Part shown: one piece after another, positions 1 to 8,540 of the stretch
How positions within the stretch are numbered: position 1 is the first letter of the stretch
How the letters are laid out: each line of letters opens with the position of its first letter
NCBI RefSeq assembly: GCF_000522505.1
Contig: NZ_AZMV01000007.1
Span: 310,001-374,000 of the forward strand
Origin: Bifidobacterium moukalabense DSM 27321
GTDB taxonomy: Bacteria; Actinomycetota; Actinomycetes; Actinomycetales; Bifidobacteriaceae
Direction of reading: 5' to 3'
Length of the DNA: 64,000 bases
The notes under the pieces: generated by a model
Database searches by the model: none
Told to the model about the DNA's origin: nothing
The model's input: the letters and a program-made list of their open reading frames with translations, nothing else
Made by a program: the position numbers and the translations under genes

Positions 1-913
1 CCACGTATGGGCCGGTGATGTTTTTTGAGCGGAATTCGCGGATCTGATATCCGCCCTGCTGTTGTAGTGCGCCGTAGGAGACGAACAGGTACCAGTAGTC
101 GCCCCGCTTTATGATGTAGGAACCTTCGCCGGAATTGCCGTGCCCGCCTGCGATTTTGATGCCGTAGTATTGATCGGTTTCGTCTTTGACGGTTTCGTAG
201 GTGGTGGTGTAGTCGCGAAGGCCGGTCGATACGTCGAGTTTCAGCGCCCACAGTCCGCCGAACCAGGAGCCGAAAGTCATCCAGAGACTGCCGTCGTCGT
301 CATATTTGACACTTGGGTCGATGGCGTTGATCTCCGTATCCCCGGGGGAGAGGTAGCGTGTCGGCACTTCGCTACTGCCGAGCACCTTCGGTACATCGGT
401 TTTGGTTACGGTGTCGTCTCGAAAACCGGAATAGACCACTGGTCCGACGAGTGTCCAATCCCCCTCAATCGTGTCGGCGGTGAGCAGCACGATCGCGGAT
501 TTGTAATTGATGCCGTTGACCGACATGTACATGCACCATTTCTTCATGGCTTTGTTGTAGATGACGTCCGGTGCCCACATGTTACCGGTCAGGTCGGAGT
601 TAGCCGGTTGCTTGGGCCATTCCTCCCAGAAATCTCCGAGGATCTTCTTGTAATCGCTGCTCAGATTGTTGGTGAACGATTCCCAGTTTACTAGATCACT
701 GCTTTTCAACCAGGCACGATGTGAGCCGAAGATGTAATATTTGCCGTCCGCTTCGACGATGGATGGGTCATGCGACGAGCCGCGTTTGATATCGGATACC
801 TTATTCACGATTGGCTTCTCTCCAGAGTTGGTTCCTGAGCAGCCCGCTGCGGTGCCCAACAGCATTGCTGAAGCAATGATCGCCGCTGCGATTCTGCGGA
901 TTCTGAGGATCAT
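1..913 (-). CDS. GH43 endo-1,5-alpha-L-arabinanase lipoprotein (C-terminus cut by window edge)
   Basis: Read on the minus strand from an ATG at 913-911. The product starts with a lipoprotein signal: arginine-rich start, hydrophobic run and the lipobox TAAGCSG, so it should be tethered outside the cell. After it come SSHDPSIV (general-base Asp), GNMWAPD, NAIDPSVKYDDDGSLW, FGSWFGG and GGHGNSGEGSYI, the set of motifs typical of GH43 arabinan endo-1,5-alpha-L-arabinosidases of the AbnB type. It would cut linear arabinan outside the cell and feed oligomers to the importer at 5.8-9.5 kb. It is divergent from the GH43 gene at 1021 and shares the intergenic operators at 956-992. About 304 residues are visible and the end lies beyond position 1. 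The family call is strong; the exact endo mode is family inference. Confidence 0.87.
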   Translation of the reverse strand, partial: MILRIRRIAAAIIASAMLLGTAAGCSGTNSGEKPIVNKVSDIKRGSSHDPSIVEADGKYYIFGSHRAWLKSSDLVNWESFTNNLSSDYKKILGDFWEEWPKQPANSDLTGNMWAPDVIYNKAMKKWCMYMSVNGINYKSAIVLLTADTIEGDWTLVGPVVYSGFRDDTVTKTDVPKVLGSSEVPTRYLSPGDTEINAIDPSVKYDDDGSLWMTFGSWFGGLWALKLDVSTGLRDYTTTYETVKDETDQYYGIKIAGGHGNSGEGSYIIKRGDYWYLFVSYGALQQQGGYQIREFRSKNITGPYV

Positions 914-952
914 TTTGGACTTTTCCCTTCCCGGCTTGACAATGATGTCGAT

Positions 953-992
953 TTGTACAACGTTGTAACATGCGTTATAGTACATCGTTGTA
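953..992 (+). promoter_or_regulatory. Promoter with two LacI-type operators, abn/GH43 intergenic region
   Basis: A -35 TTGTAC (953-958) and -10 TATAGT (976-981) are 17 bp apart and point at the GH43 gene starting at 1021. The perfect palindrome TACAACGTTGTA (956-967) covers the -35. A one-mismatch copy, TACATCGTTGTA (981-992), begins at the end of the -10. The same layout recurs at 4418-4455 and 5607-5653. The likely binder is the LacI protein encoded at 3231. The sites lie about 45-70 bp upstream of the minus-strand arabinanase start, so they may control both directions. Confidence 0.75.
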
Positions 993-1020
993 AATGAATT
1001 GTCTACTGAAGGGGCATCCC

Positions 1021-3136
1021 ATGTCGGCCAACTATTCCCTGCTGTGCTACACGCGTGAAGCTACCGGTCGTGAAGAGGCGAATAACGAAGATATCGCCTA
1101 CAGCATGCACCTTGCGCTGCGGTCCCACATCACCGGCCAGTGGGAGCCGCTGAACGAGAATTATGGCATTTTCTTCGCCGCAGGCATGCCGGTTTCCTGT
1201 GCGACGGCAAAATCCCGTCGTGCTTGCAGCGCGGCTTCGAACTTCGGCGTGGACCTGTTTGACGAATCATGTTCCGCCTCTGATGCTGTGGCCCATGGTG
1301 CGGTGATGCCGGGTCTTGATATCACGTTGAAGTCACTGCGCAATCCATTCCTGTTCCGTTTGAAAGATGGGAGTTTTGCGATTGCCGCAACTCGCATCGC
1401 CCGCGGAGGAGGGCCGGACGGGTCGGAAAGGTCGGCATTTCTATTGGCCGTCAGCCGCGACCTGACCTCTTTCATTCAGTTGGGGCTGGTGACATTGCAT
1501 ACGAGGAAGGGCGTCAATCGCCCGTCCGTCACGTTCGACGCGGTTACCGCGCGCTATGTAATCTCTTTTACGGGCGATGATGGCCGTTCGTATTCCGCGG
1601 TGACGGAGGATATCATCGCGGCCGTGCGTTCCGGTGAGCCGTTGGACATTATGGAGGACGTGCAAGTGACAGAGAGTCGCTCTCCCTACGATTGCGGCAT
1701 TCCGAATGCCGTTCCGGGCAATGTCATCTCGATCACTGAGACTGAAGCCAAGCGCCTGATTGCGCGCTTTGGCCGTGTATATAATGTTGCAGCCACTGTG
1801 GCGCCGCAAAAAAATTAATGCCCGAACACGTGGCGAAGACGCCAGAAGCGCTGTCATGGCATTGACTCGTACTCGTGCCGAGCTTGCCTACAGTGACGGT
1901 TCCACCGCTACTCGCGTTGTGGACTGGAACCAAGAACAGTTTGAGTCCATTGCGGAGGAAGCCTCGAAAGGCAGACTGCACGCCGGCGAATCCCGCACGG
2001 TTGAAGGCAGGATCCGTCAGGCCGTCTACCCGGTGCCTTTCGCCGTGGAGCGTGCTGACCCGTCAATATTCGCATGGAATTTCAATGGCAGGCCAATGTT
2101 CATGTTCATCGCCACCGATGATACCGATGGCAATTGCATCGATCCGAATAATGGCGCCACCCATATGCCACTGCGCGTTGCCGATTCCATCGAGGAGCTC
2201 TCCGACGCAGAGGGCGGGCGAGACAGGGAGATTGACCTGCTCAAATGCGGCGACCTGAATTCCGAAGGCCGCGAGATGACCGGCTGCTTCTGGGCGCCGG
2301 AATTACATGTCATCGGTGGCAGGCTTTCGATTCTGTTCATGCCATGTTTCGATGGGGAGGCCACTAATCTGGATGGCGCACCGAACAATCGCGCCGACAA
2401 GCCGGACATGTGGACGGGTAGCTGCCACATCATGCAGCTCAGGCAGCATTCCGATGGCACGGATTTCGACCCACGCGAGCCGGAGAACTGGACTATTCCT
2501 CAGCCGATTTTGAACTCGGACGGCGGAATGCTCAACCCGATTCAGCGTATTTCGCTCGATATGACCGTCGTTGTCGATTCTGGGCGCTGGTACTACGCAT
2601 GGCAACAGGTCGGCAGCATCTGGATCGCAAGCTTCGATCCGGCGAATCCGGCCAGGCTCACCAGTACGCCAGCGCAGATAATCGTGCCGGAGTTCGCTTG
2701 GGACAACATGATTGCCGAAGGCCCGAACGCTTTCATACGTGACGGCAAAATCTACCTGATTTACTCAGGATCACTGGTCGGCATCGACTACACGACCGGC
2801 TTGGTAACGGCTCCGGCGGGTCAAGGCGTCGACCTGACCGACCCTGCCAACTGGACAAAGCTTGACTATCCTTTGCAGAAATCCGGTCTGTATAACGGTC
2901 AGTGGCAGCTCGGTACAGGCCACGGCATGTGGTCTCACGACGAGGATGGCAACCTCATCTACGTGTTCCATAGCGCAGAGTATGAGAACGGCCGGTACGG
3001 TGGGCGAGACGCCCAGGTGCGCCGTGTGCACTGGTCCGTTGAAGGTATGCCGATTCTGGATATGCAGACTGCGGAAGAGCTCAATCCGGACTATGCTTGT
3101 ATAACGATGCAAATCAACGTCTCCAACGCTGACTGA
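1021..3136 (+). pseudogene. Two-domain GH43 arabinofuranosidase-like gene split by a one-base frameshift
   Basis: The first reading frame starts at ATG 1021 (AAGGGG upstream) and stops at 1818. The second is open in the next frame through 3136. The frames join in a run of seven A (1808-1814): with six A the product would be one 704-residue protein. The N-terminal part (MSANYSLLCYTRE...) looks like a GH43-type propeller but has RNPFLF where a catalytic Asp is expected. The C-terminal part keeps the GH43 set: RADPSIF (base), FWAPEL, SLDMTVVV (pKa Asp) and AEGPNAF (acid Glu). There is no signal peptide, so it is cytoplasmic. The downstream half has an ATG at 1857 but no clear ribosome site. This is either a real frameshift, a slippage-rescued gene or a sequencing error. 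An ATG at 994 was rejected because it sits next to the operator. Confidence 0.75.
1808..1814 (+). repeat. A7 homopolymer at the GH43 frameshift
   Basis: Seven adenines in codons CAA AAA AAT just before a TAA stop. Removing one A restores a single reading frame across 1021-3136 (2115 bases, exactly 705 codons including the stop). Runs of A this long are known sites of polymerase slippage and of sequencing indels. Confidence 0.85.
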
Positions 3137-3206
3137 TTCTGCCTGCTGCAAAGGCGCATCATTCGGCAGGTGAAGTGGCGGAGCGTATCTGGTGATGATT
3201 GCCCGT

Positions 3207-3218
3207 GAAAACGTTTGA
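3207..3218 (+). promoter_or_regulatory. GAAAACGTTT motif before the LacI gene
   Basis: GAAAACGTTTGA sits 12 bases before the lacI start codon, overlapping the region just 5' of the ribosome site. Ten bases match the perfect palindrome GAAAACGTTTTC found between ptsH and ptsI (23804-23815). It could be an operator for autoregulation or for a global LacI-type regulator. Confidence 0.35.
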
Positions 3219-3230
3219 AAGGGGAGGCCC

Positions 3231-4304
3231 ATGCCAAAACAAAAGGGCGTTAATGGCGAACATGTCGTAACCATGCGTGAAGTGGCCAAAGTGGCTGGTG
3301 TGTCGATTAAGACCGTGTCGAATGTGGTCAACGACTATGAATTCGTGTCGCAGGTCACGCGCGACAAAGTGAACAAGGCCATTGAGGAGTTGGGCTACAC
3401 CGTCAACGTGTCCGCGCGTAATCTGCGCAGGGGACAGACGGGCATCATAGGTTTGGCGATTCCGGATCTGCAGATGCCGTATTTCGCGCAACTGTCGTCG
3501 TTGGTCATCGAGGAGGCCAAGAAGAATGGACTGCGTGTGATCGTTGAGCCGACGCAGTATTCGCGTGAGGGCGAATTCGATGCCTTGCTCGGTTCCCAGC
3601 AATCCATGATGGATGGGCTGATCTACAGCCCGCTGCAGCTTGGTTTGGATGATATCAAGGACTTGAAGCTCGACTATCCGATGGTGCTTGTCGGCGAACG
3701 AGTGTTTACGGATCGTTTCGACCATATCGCCACCGAGAACGTCGAGGGCGCGAAACGTGCCACGCAGTACCTGCTTAAGACAGGCTGCCGCAAGGTGGCC
3801 GTGCTCGGTACGCATCCCGGCGAGGAGATTGGCTCCGCAGCTTTGCGCCTACGTGGCTACAAGGAGGCGTTGGAGGAGGCTGGTCTTGAGTTTGATCCGC
3901 ATCTCGAGTCTCCCGCCGGTTTTTGGCATCGTAGCAACGGTGTCGAGGCAATGACCCAATTATTGGATTCCGGCGTTGAGGTGGATGGCGTTGTTGCGCT
4001 GAACGACATGCTGGCCTCTGGCGCGATGCATACGATTCAGATGCGTGGTCTGCGTATTCCGGACGACATCTCCGTGGTCGGCTTCGATAATTCCGATGAC
4101 TCCCAGTATCTCTCACCGGCGCTGACGTCGATCGCACCAGGACTTGAGGCGGTTGCCCGGCTGTCAGTCAAGGTATTGAAGGAGCGTATCGATGGCCGTG
4201 ATCCGAATCCGGACCGTCCGGGCCAGAAGGTGTTCCGTAAGGTCGCTTCATCACTCGTGGTGCGCCAATCCACCAAACTTCCTCAGGAATCCCTGGTCGT
4301 CTGA
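3231..4304 (+). CDS. LacI-family transcriptional regulator of the arabinan locus
   Basis: 357 residues. The N-terminal helix-turn-helix (about residues 15-35, MREVAKVAGVSIKTVSNVVN) is followed by the hinge region and a periplasmic-binding-like sensor domain (TGIIGLAIPDLQMPYFAQL, VDGVVALNDMLASGAM, PDDISVVGFDN). It lies between GH43 genes on the same strand, and CG-centred palindromes that suit a LacI hinge helix overlap three promoters around it (956, 4421, 5642), so it probably represses the cluster until an arabino-oligosaccharide binds. AAAGGGGAGG sits at a good distance from ATG 3231; an internal ATG at 3273 would shorten the lead into the HTH. The family is certain; the ligand is inferred. 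Confidence 0.9.
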   Translation: MPKQKGVNGEHVVTMREVAKVAGVSIKTVSNVVNDYEFVSQVTRDKVNKAIEELGYTVNVSARNLRRGQTGIIGLAIPDLQMPYFAQLSSLVIEEAKKNGLRVIVEPTQYSREGEFDALLGSQQSMMDGLIYSPLQLGLDDIKDLKLDYPMVLVGERVFTDRFDHIATENVEGAKRATQYLLKTGCRKVAVLGTHPGEEIGSAALRLRGYKEALEEAGLEFDPHLESPAGFWHRSNGVEAMTQLLDSGVEVDGVVALNDMLASGAMHTIQMRGLRIPDDISVVGFDNSDDSQYLSPALTSIAPGLEAVARLSVKVLKERIDGRDPNPDRPGQKVFRKVASSLVVRQSTKLPQESLVV

Positions 4305-4319
4305 GTGTTTTGTGCGATG

Positions 4320-4350
4320 AGGCCGGTTGCCATGTCGGCAATCGGCCTTT
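4320..4350 (+). terminator. Terminator after the LacI gene
   Basis: AGGCCGGTTGCC (4320-4331) pairs with GGCAATCGGCCT (4337-4348) through one G-U pair, with a five-base loop and a short T run. It lies 16 bases after the lacI stop. Confidence 0.6.
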
Positions 4351-4417
4351 GCCGCATTTGTAATTTTCGTTATCCGCTGGCCTCCTTCCGCAACACTCCG
4401 TCCTGTGCACCTCAATT

Positions 4418-4455
4418 TTGTACAACGTTGTAAGAATGGTATATTCAACGTTGTA
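4418..4455 (+). promoter_or_regulatory. Promoter with two LacI-type operators before GH43 (4489)
   Basis: -35 TTGTAC (4418-4423) and -10 TATATT (4440-4445) are 16 bp apart. The perfect palindrome TACAACGTTGTA (4421-4432) overlaps the -35, and TTCAACGTTGTA (4444-4455, one mismatch) overlaps the end of the -10 and the start region. This matches the layout at 953-992. Confidence 0.78.
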
Positions 4456-4488
4456 AATACTGGAACAGCGGATTGAAAAGGACTAAAC

Positions 4489-5502
4489 ATGGCTGTTTAT
4501 AACAATCCGATCGTGCTTCAGCGTGCAGATCCCTGGGTGCTCAAGGTCGACGGCGAATACTACTTCACCGGCTCCGATCCTGAGTACAACTGCATCGCCA
4601 TCCGTCACGCATCGAACATCAACGACCTGCAGAAAGCTCCTGAGACCGTGGTGTGGCGCAAGCATGAATCCGGTCCGGCGAGCATCTACATCTGGGCTCC
4701 GGAACTGCATCGCATCAACGGCGCATGGTACATCTACTTCGCCGGCGCCGCAACGGATTTCGAGGCTTCTGGTCTGCCGACGCACCGCATGTTCGTGCTG
4801 GAGAACACCGATGACGACCCCACTTCCGACAACTGGGTGGAAAAGGGCCGGATCGTCACCCCGATCGACTCCTTTTCCCTTGACGCCACCACCGCGGTGA
4901 TCGACGGCGTGCAGTATTTGGTGTGGGCTCAGAAGGATCCGGAGATCGAGGGCAACTCCAATCTGTATATCGCCAAGATGTCCAATCCGTGGACGCTCGA
5001 GACCGAGCCGGTCATGCTCACCAAGCCGGAATACGACTGGGAATGCGTCGATTTCCTCGTCAACGAGGGGCCGGCCTTCCTGTTTCATGGGAACAAGATC
5101 TATCTCACCTATTCCGCTTCCGGCACCGGCGTTCCGTATGCCGTGGGTCTGTTGACCGCGGAGCGAGGGGCCGATCTGCTGGATAGGGCTTCCTGGGCGA
5201 AGAGCCCGGTGCCGGTGTTCAAGACCTGCGCCGAGAACGGCCAGTATGGTCCGGGGCATAACTCCTTTACCAAGTCGGAGGACGGCGCCGAGGACCTGAT
5301 GGTCTACCACTGCCGCAACTATACCGAGATCAAGGGTGATCCGTTGTTCGACCCGAACCGTCACGCCCGTGTGGGTGTGGTGAGGTGGACGGAAGACGGT
5401 CCTGATTTCGGCGTTCCGCAAGCCGACGACCTGTGGACCCCGACCGCCACCGACGTGCTGCCGGCCGACGGCGGCCCGCTCGCCGGAACCCCCGCCGAAT
5501 AA
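4489..5502 (+). CDS. GH43 exo-type alpha-L-arabinofuranosidase, cytoplasmic
   Basis: 337 residues with no signal peptide. Catalytic residues of the five-bladed GH43 propeller can be placed: Asp14 in RADPWVLK (base), Asp132 in SLDATTAV (pKa modulator) and Glu193 in LVNEGPAF (acid). IWAPELH and YGPGHNSF are further GH43 marks. The short single-domain form and the late GPGHNSF motif resemble exo-acting arabinofuranosidases that trim imported arabino-oligosaccharides; a beta-xylosidase role cannot be excluded. Start ATG 4489 follows GAAAAGGAC. It has its own promoter with LacI operators and precedes the ABC transporter genes. Confidence 0.85.
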   Translation: MAVYNNPIVLQRADPWVLKVDGEYYFTGSDPEYNCIAIRHASNINDLQKAPETVVWRKHESGPASIYIWAPELHRINGAWYIYFAGAATDFEASGLPTHRMFVLENTDDDPTSDNWVEKGRIVTPIDSFSLDATTAVIDGVQYLVWAQKDPEIEGNSNLYIAKMSNPWTLETEPVMLTKPEYDWECVDFLVNEGPAFLFHGNKIYLTYSASGTGVPYAVGLLTAERGADLLDRASWAKSPVPVFKTCAENGQYGPGHNSFTKSEDGAEDLMVYHCRNYTEIKGDPLFDPNRHARVGVVRWTEDGPDFGVPQADDLWTPTATDVLPADGGPLAGTPAE

Positions 5503-5606
5503 CGCCGAAAACGTTATGTTCGCCGTTGTAAGCGGCGGAAATGCAAGGGGGGCATATAACTGAATATCTAAAGATGAAACGGCCTTTCCTTCGGAGTGTC
5601 ACTGAT

Positions 5607-5653
5607 TTGTACAACGATGGAAAAAGCTGTATAATCAAAATTACAACGTTGCA
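5607..5653 (+). promoter_or_regulatory. Promoter and LacI-type operators before the ABC transporter operon
   Basis: -35 TTGTAC (5607-5612) and -10 TATAAT (5630-5635) are 17 bp apart. TACAACGATGGA (5610-5621, two mismatches) covers the -35 and TACAACGTTGCA (5642-5653, one mismatch) lies over the expected start of transcription. A looser half-site, TTCGCCGTTGTA, occurs at 5519-5530, and GAAAACGTTATG at 5507-5518. A long leader runs from here to the start codon at 5778. Confidence 0.78.
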
Positions 5654-5777
5654 AACGCGGCATCACGGCTGAACGCGGTATACGGACGAGGACAATGAAC
5701 AACGAAGTCGGGTCCGCCCGCCATTGCAATGTTTGAGGATAAGGAATCTTGGGAGACCAAGAGATAAGGAGAAATCC

Positions 5778-7373
5778 ATGAAGATCAAAAAGAGCACCAA
5801 GGCTCTTGCGGCAGTGGCCTCCCTGGCAATGCTGTCCACCGTCGGCCTGTCTGCTTGCGGTAGCTCCGACGGTGGTGAGACCGACGCCAACGGCAAGCCG
5901 ATCATCCGTGTCGCGCTGATCAAGCGCAGCACCCAGATCGAGGCCAAGGATATGAAGCTTCAGAAGGATCTCGAGGCTGCCTGTGATTGCACTATCAAAT
6001 GGGACGAGATCCTCGACACCCAGTGGTCGCAGCAGTCCTCTACCGTGTTGGCCTCCGGCGACGTTGCCGATATCACCGTGTGGGGTTACAACGCTTCCAA
6101 TTTCGCCCAATACGACTACTGGGAGGATTTGAGCGATGATCTTGACCAAATGCCGAACGTCAAGAAGTACTTCAAGGAAGTTCCGAACGCCGAGAAGTTC
6201 GGCTCTGACATTGACGGTCACGTATGGCAGGTTCCGTCAGACTACGGTAACGCCTCTGGCGCCAAGTGGTCTTCTGGCCAGAACCTCATGATCAACAAGA
6301 CCTGGCTCGAGAAACTCGGACTTGAGGTTCCGAAGACCTGGGACGAACTGACCAAGGTCCTCACTGCCTTCAAGAACGACGATCCGAACGGTAACGGCGA
6401 AGCTGACGAAATCCCGATGCTGATCAACCAGCTCGGCACATCTGGCTTCAACTGGTGGGATCCATTCCTGCTGCTGAACGGCACCGGCCTGAATACCCAG
6501 ATGATTGCCAACGGCAATCAGGGCATCTACATCAAGGATGGTAAAATCGGCAACTTCATGATCACCGACAACTTCCGCCAGGTCATTGAGTACTACCACT
6601 CCCTGATTGAGCAGGGTCTCATGCCGAAGGACATCCTGACCCGTGATAGCTCCCAGAACAGCGCCGACATCTCTAACGACGGCAAAACCGCCAAGGTCGG
6701 CATGATCTTCGGCTGGAACACCGGTAACTTCGGTGATCTGAAGGACCAGTACGAGTCCATTGAGGTTCCGGCCGCTCCGGGTGTCTCCTATGAGGAAACC
6801 ACTTGGGAGCCGCAGTTCGAAGATATCTACAACGGCGCCTGCGTCAAGGCTGGTTTGGATGACGAGCATAAGGCCGCCGCGCTGAAGATCATCGACAAGT
6901 GGATCGAACCGGACACCTCCATGGAATCCTATTATGGTGATCTCGACAAGTACATCTCCAATGAGGGCGACGGCAAGTACAAGGTCATCGAGTTCCAGAA
7001 GGATCTGTCCACCTACGGGCTGGCTGATCGCGGTCTGACCTATGTTTCCGATGACATGTCAGTCAGCGGTGACGAGGACAAGGTCCTCGCCGAGAAGGAT
7101 GGCAAGACCTATGAGACCCAGCAGTCCCACATCGGCGACAAGGACCTCATCCCTGCTTACGTCCGTCTGTCCGCCGAAGACAACACTACCGTGTCCAACA
7201 ACAACTCCAACATCTTCAACTATGCCATGCCGTTGATCTCCACCTGGATCCAGGATGGCGGACTGACCGATGCGAAGTGGAACGAGTATGTTGACACCAT
7301 GAAGAAGCAGGGCGTCGACGAGAATGTCAAGCTCTGGCAAAAGTGGTACGACAAGACCATGGCTGAAGAGTAA
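5778..7373 (+). CDS. ABC transporter solute-binding lipoprotein
   Basis: 531 residues from ATG 5778, with AAGGAG upstream. An earlier in-frame ATG at 5724 would add a hydrophilic lead before the signal peptide and was rejected. The signal peptide ends in the lipobox LSACGSS. The length, the motifs KPIIRVALIKRST and GWNTGNFGDL, and the following LplB/LplC-type permeases place it with large family-1 (LipO-like) binding proteins for oligosaccharides. It is the first gene of the importer operon and would capture arabino-oligosaccharides made by the arabinanase at 1-913. The substrate is inferred from its neighbours. It lies directly behind a LacI-controlled promoter. Confidence 0.9.
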   Translation: MKIKKSTKALAAVASLAMLSTVGLSACGSSDGGETDANGKPIIRVALIKRSTQIEAKDMKLQKDLEAACDCTIKWDEILDTQWSQQSSTVLASGDVADITVWGYNASNFAQYDYWEDLSDDLDQMPNVKKYFKEVPNAEKFGSDIDGHVWQVPSDYGNASGAKWSSGQNLMINKTWLEKLGLEVPKTWDELTKVLTAFKNDDPNGNGEADEIPMLINQLGTSGFNWWDPFLLLNGTGLNTQMIANGNQGIYIKDGKIGNFMITDNFRQVIEYYHSLIEQGLMPKDILTRDSSQNSADISNDGKTAKVGMIFGWNTGNFGDLKDQYESIEVPAAPGVSYEETTWEPQFEDIYNGACVKAGLDDEHKAAALKIIDKWIEPDTSMESYYGDLDKYISNEGDGKYKVIEFQKDLSTYGLADRGLTYVSDDMSVSGDEDKVLAEKDGKTYETQQSHIGDKDLIPAYVRLSAEDNTTVSNNNSNIFNYAMPLISTWIQDGGLTDAKWNEYVDTMKKQGVDENVKLWQKWYDKTMAEE

Positions 7374-7409
7374 GCCAGGCTTTCCTCCAATCCCCATATA
7401 ACCACAGAC

Positions 7410-7458
7410 GGCCCTCCCTTGCGGTGAGCATTGACCCGCACGCCAACGGGGGAGGGCC
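7410..7458 (+). promoter_or_regulatory. Intercistronic hairpin between binding protein and permease genes
   Basis: GGCCCTCCC (7410-7418) pairs with GGGAGGGCC (7450-7458) around a 31-base loop that holds further short pairings. It lies in the 162-base gap between the binding-protein stop and the permease start. There is no T run, so it is more likely to stabilise the upstream mRNA or slow the polymerase than to stop it, which would give more binding protein than permease. Confidence 0.5.
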
Positions 7459-7535
7459 ATACACTTTCTACGTTTAATCACACTCCTAAACTTCATTTCC
7501 GGAGATTGTCCGGACAACCTAAGAGAGGGATGGAT

Positions 7536-8513
7536 ATGGCTGTTTCGCAAATCACAGCATCCGCGTCGAGCGCAGACGTCCCGGACAACGACTACATCGC
7601 CAGGCACAAGTCTTTGCCGGTTCGCATCGGCACTCATCTACGGCGTTACTGGCAGTTGTGGCTCATGGCCCTGCCGGCAATGATCTTCGTGTTCGTCTTC
7701 GCCTACATTCCTATGTACGGCATCCAGTTGGCCTTCCGTGAGTTCGTTCCGCGTAAAGGCCTGACCGGCGGTACCTTCGTCGGTTTGAAATACTTTACCA
7801 AGTTCTTCCAGTCACCGCAGTTCGTCAATCTGATGCGGAATACCATCAGCATCAGCCTGTGGACTCTCGTGATGGGCTTCATCTGCCCGATTATCTTAGC
7901 CCTGCTTATCAACCAGATAGGCTCCAAAAGGATCAAGGGTTTCGTGCAGACCATCACCTACATGCCCCACTTCATCTCCACCGTGGTCATCGTTTCGATG
8001 ATCAGTATTTTCCTGAACCCGACTTCCGGCTTCATCGGTCGCTTCCTCAACGAGGATGGCAAGAGCATCCTAGGGGATCCGAATTTGTTCACTCCGATTT
8101 ACTGGATCACCGAGGTTTGGCAGCATTGCGGCTGGAATTCCATCATTTATCTGGCCGCACTGGCCGGCGTCGATACCGCTCTGTATGAAGCCGCCAAGAT
8201 GGACGGTGCGAGCCGCCTGCAGCTGATTCGTTACGTTGACATCCCGGCCATCCTGCCTACTTGCGGCGTACTGCTCATTCTTAACATGGGTTCCGTGCTG
8301 AACGTTGGATTCGAGAAGGTCTATCTGATGCAGAATTCGCTGAACCTGAGCTCTTCCGAAGTCATTTCGACATTCGTGTACAAGATGGGCTTTGTCAGTA
8401 ACCAATACAGCTATTCGACGGCAATCGGCCTGTTCAATACGTTGATTAACTTTGTGTTCCTCGTTATGGCCAACGCGATTTCCAAGCGTGTGTCCGACAC
8501 CAGCATCTTCTAA
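7536..8513 (+). CDS. ABC sugar permease, LplB/YteP type
   Basis: 325 residues from ATG 7536, six bases after AAGAGAGGG; ATG 7530 is too close to that site and a TTG at 7431 has no ribosome site. The protein has about six membrane helices (first near WLMALPAMIFVFVFAYIPMY) and the cytoplasmic EAA loop ALYEAAKMDGASRLQLIRYVDIP that docks on the ATPase. The PMYGIQLAFREF start and ending SKRVSDTSIF are typical of LplB-type permeases that pair with large lipoprotein binding proteins. It forms the inner-membrane channel with the product of 8541. Confidence 0.9.
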   Translation: MAVSQITASASSADVPDNDYIARHKSLPVRIGTHLRRYWQLWLMALPAMIFVFVFAYIPMYGIQLAFREFVPRKGLTGGTFVGLKYFTKFFQSPQFVNLMRNTISISLWTLVMGFICPIILALLINQIGSKRIKGFVQTITYMPHFISTVVIVSMISIFLNPTSGFIGRFLNEDGKSILGDPNLFTPIYWITEVWQHCGWNSIIYLAALAGVDTALYEAAKMDGASRLQLIRYVDIPAILPTCGVLLILNMGSVLNVGFEKVYLMQNSLNLSSSEVISTFVYKMGFVSNQYSYSTAIGLFNTLINFVFLVMANAISKRVSDTSIF

Positions 8514-8540
8514 CGGTCGGTACAAGGAAAGGACATCCAA

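Noticed and set aside
994..1020. ATG 994 as start of the first GH43 gene
   Set aside because: It lies next to the operator and expected transcription start and has no ribosome site; ATG 1021 has AAGGGG.
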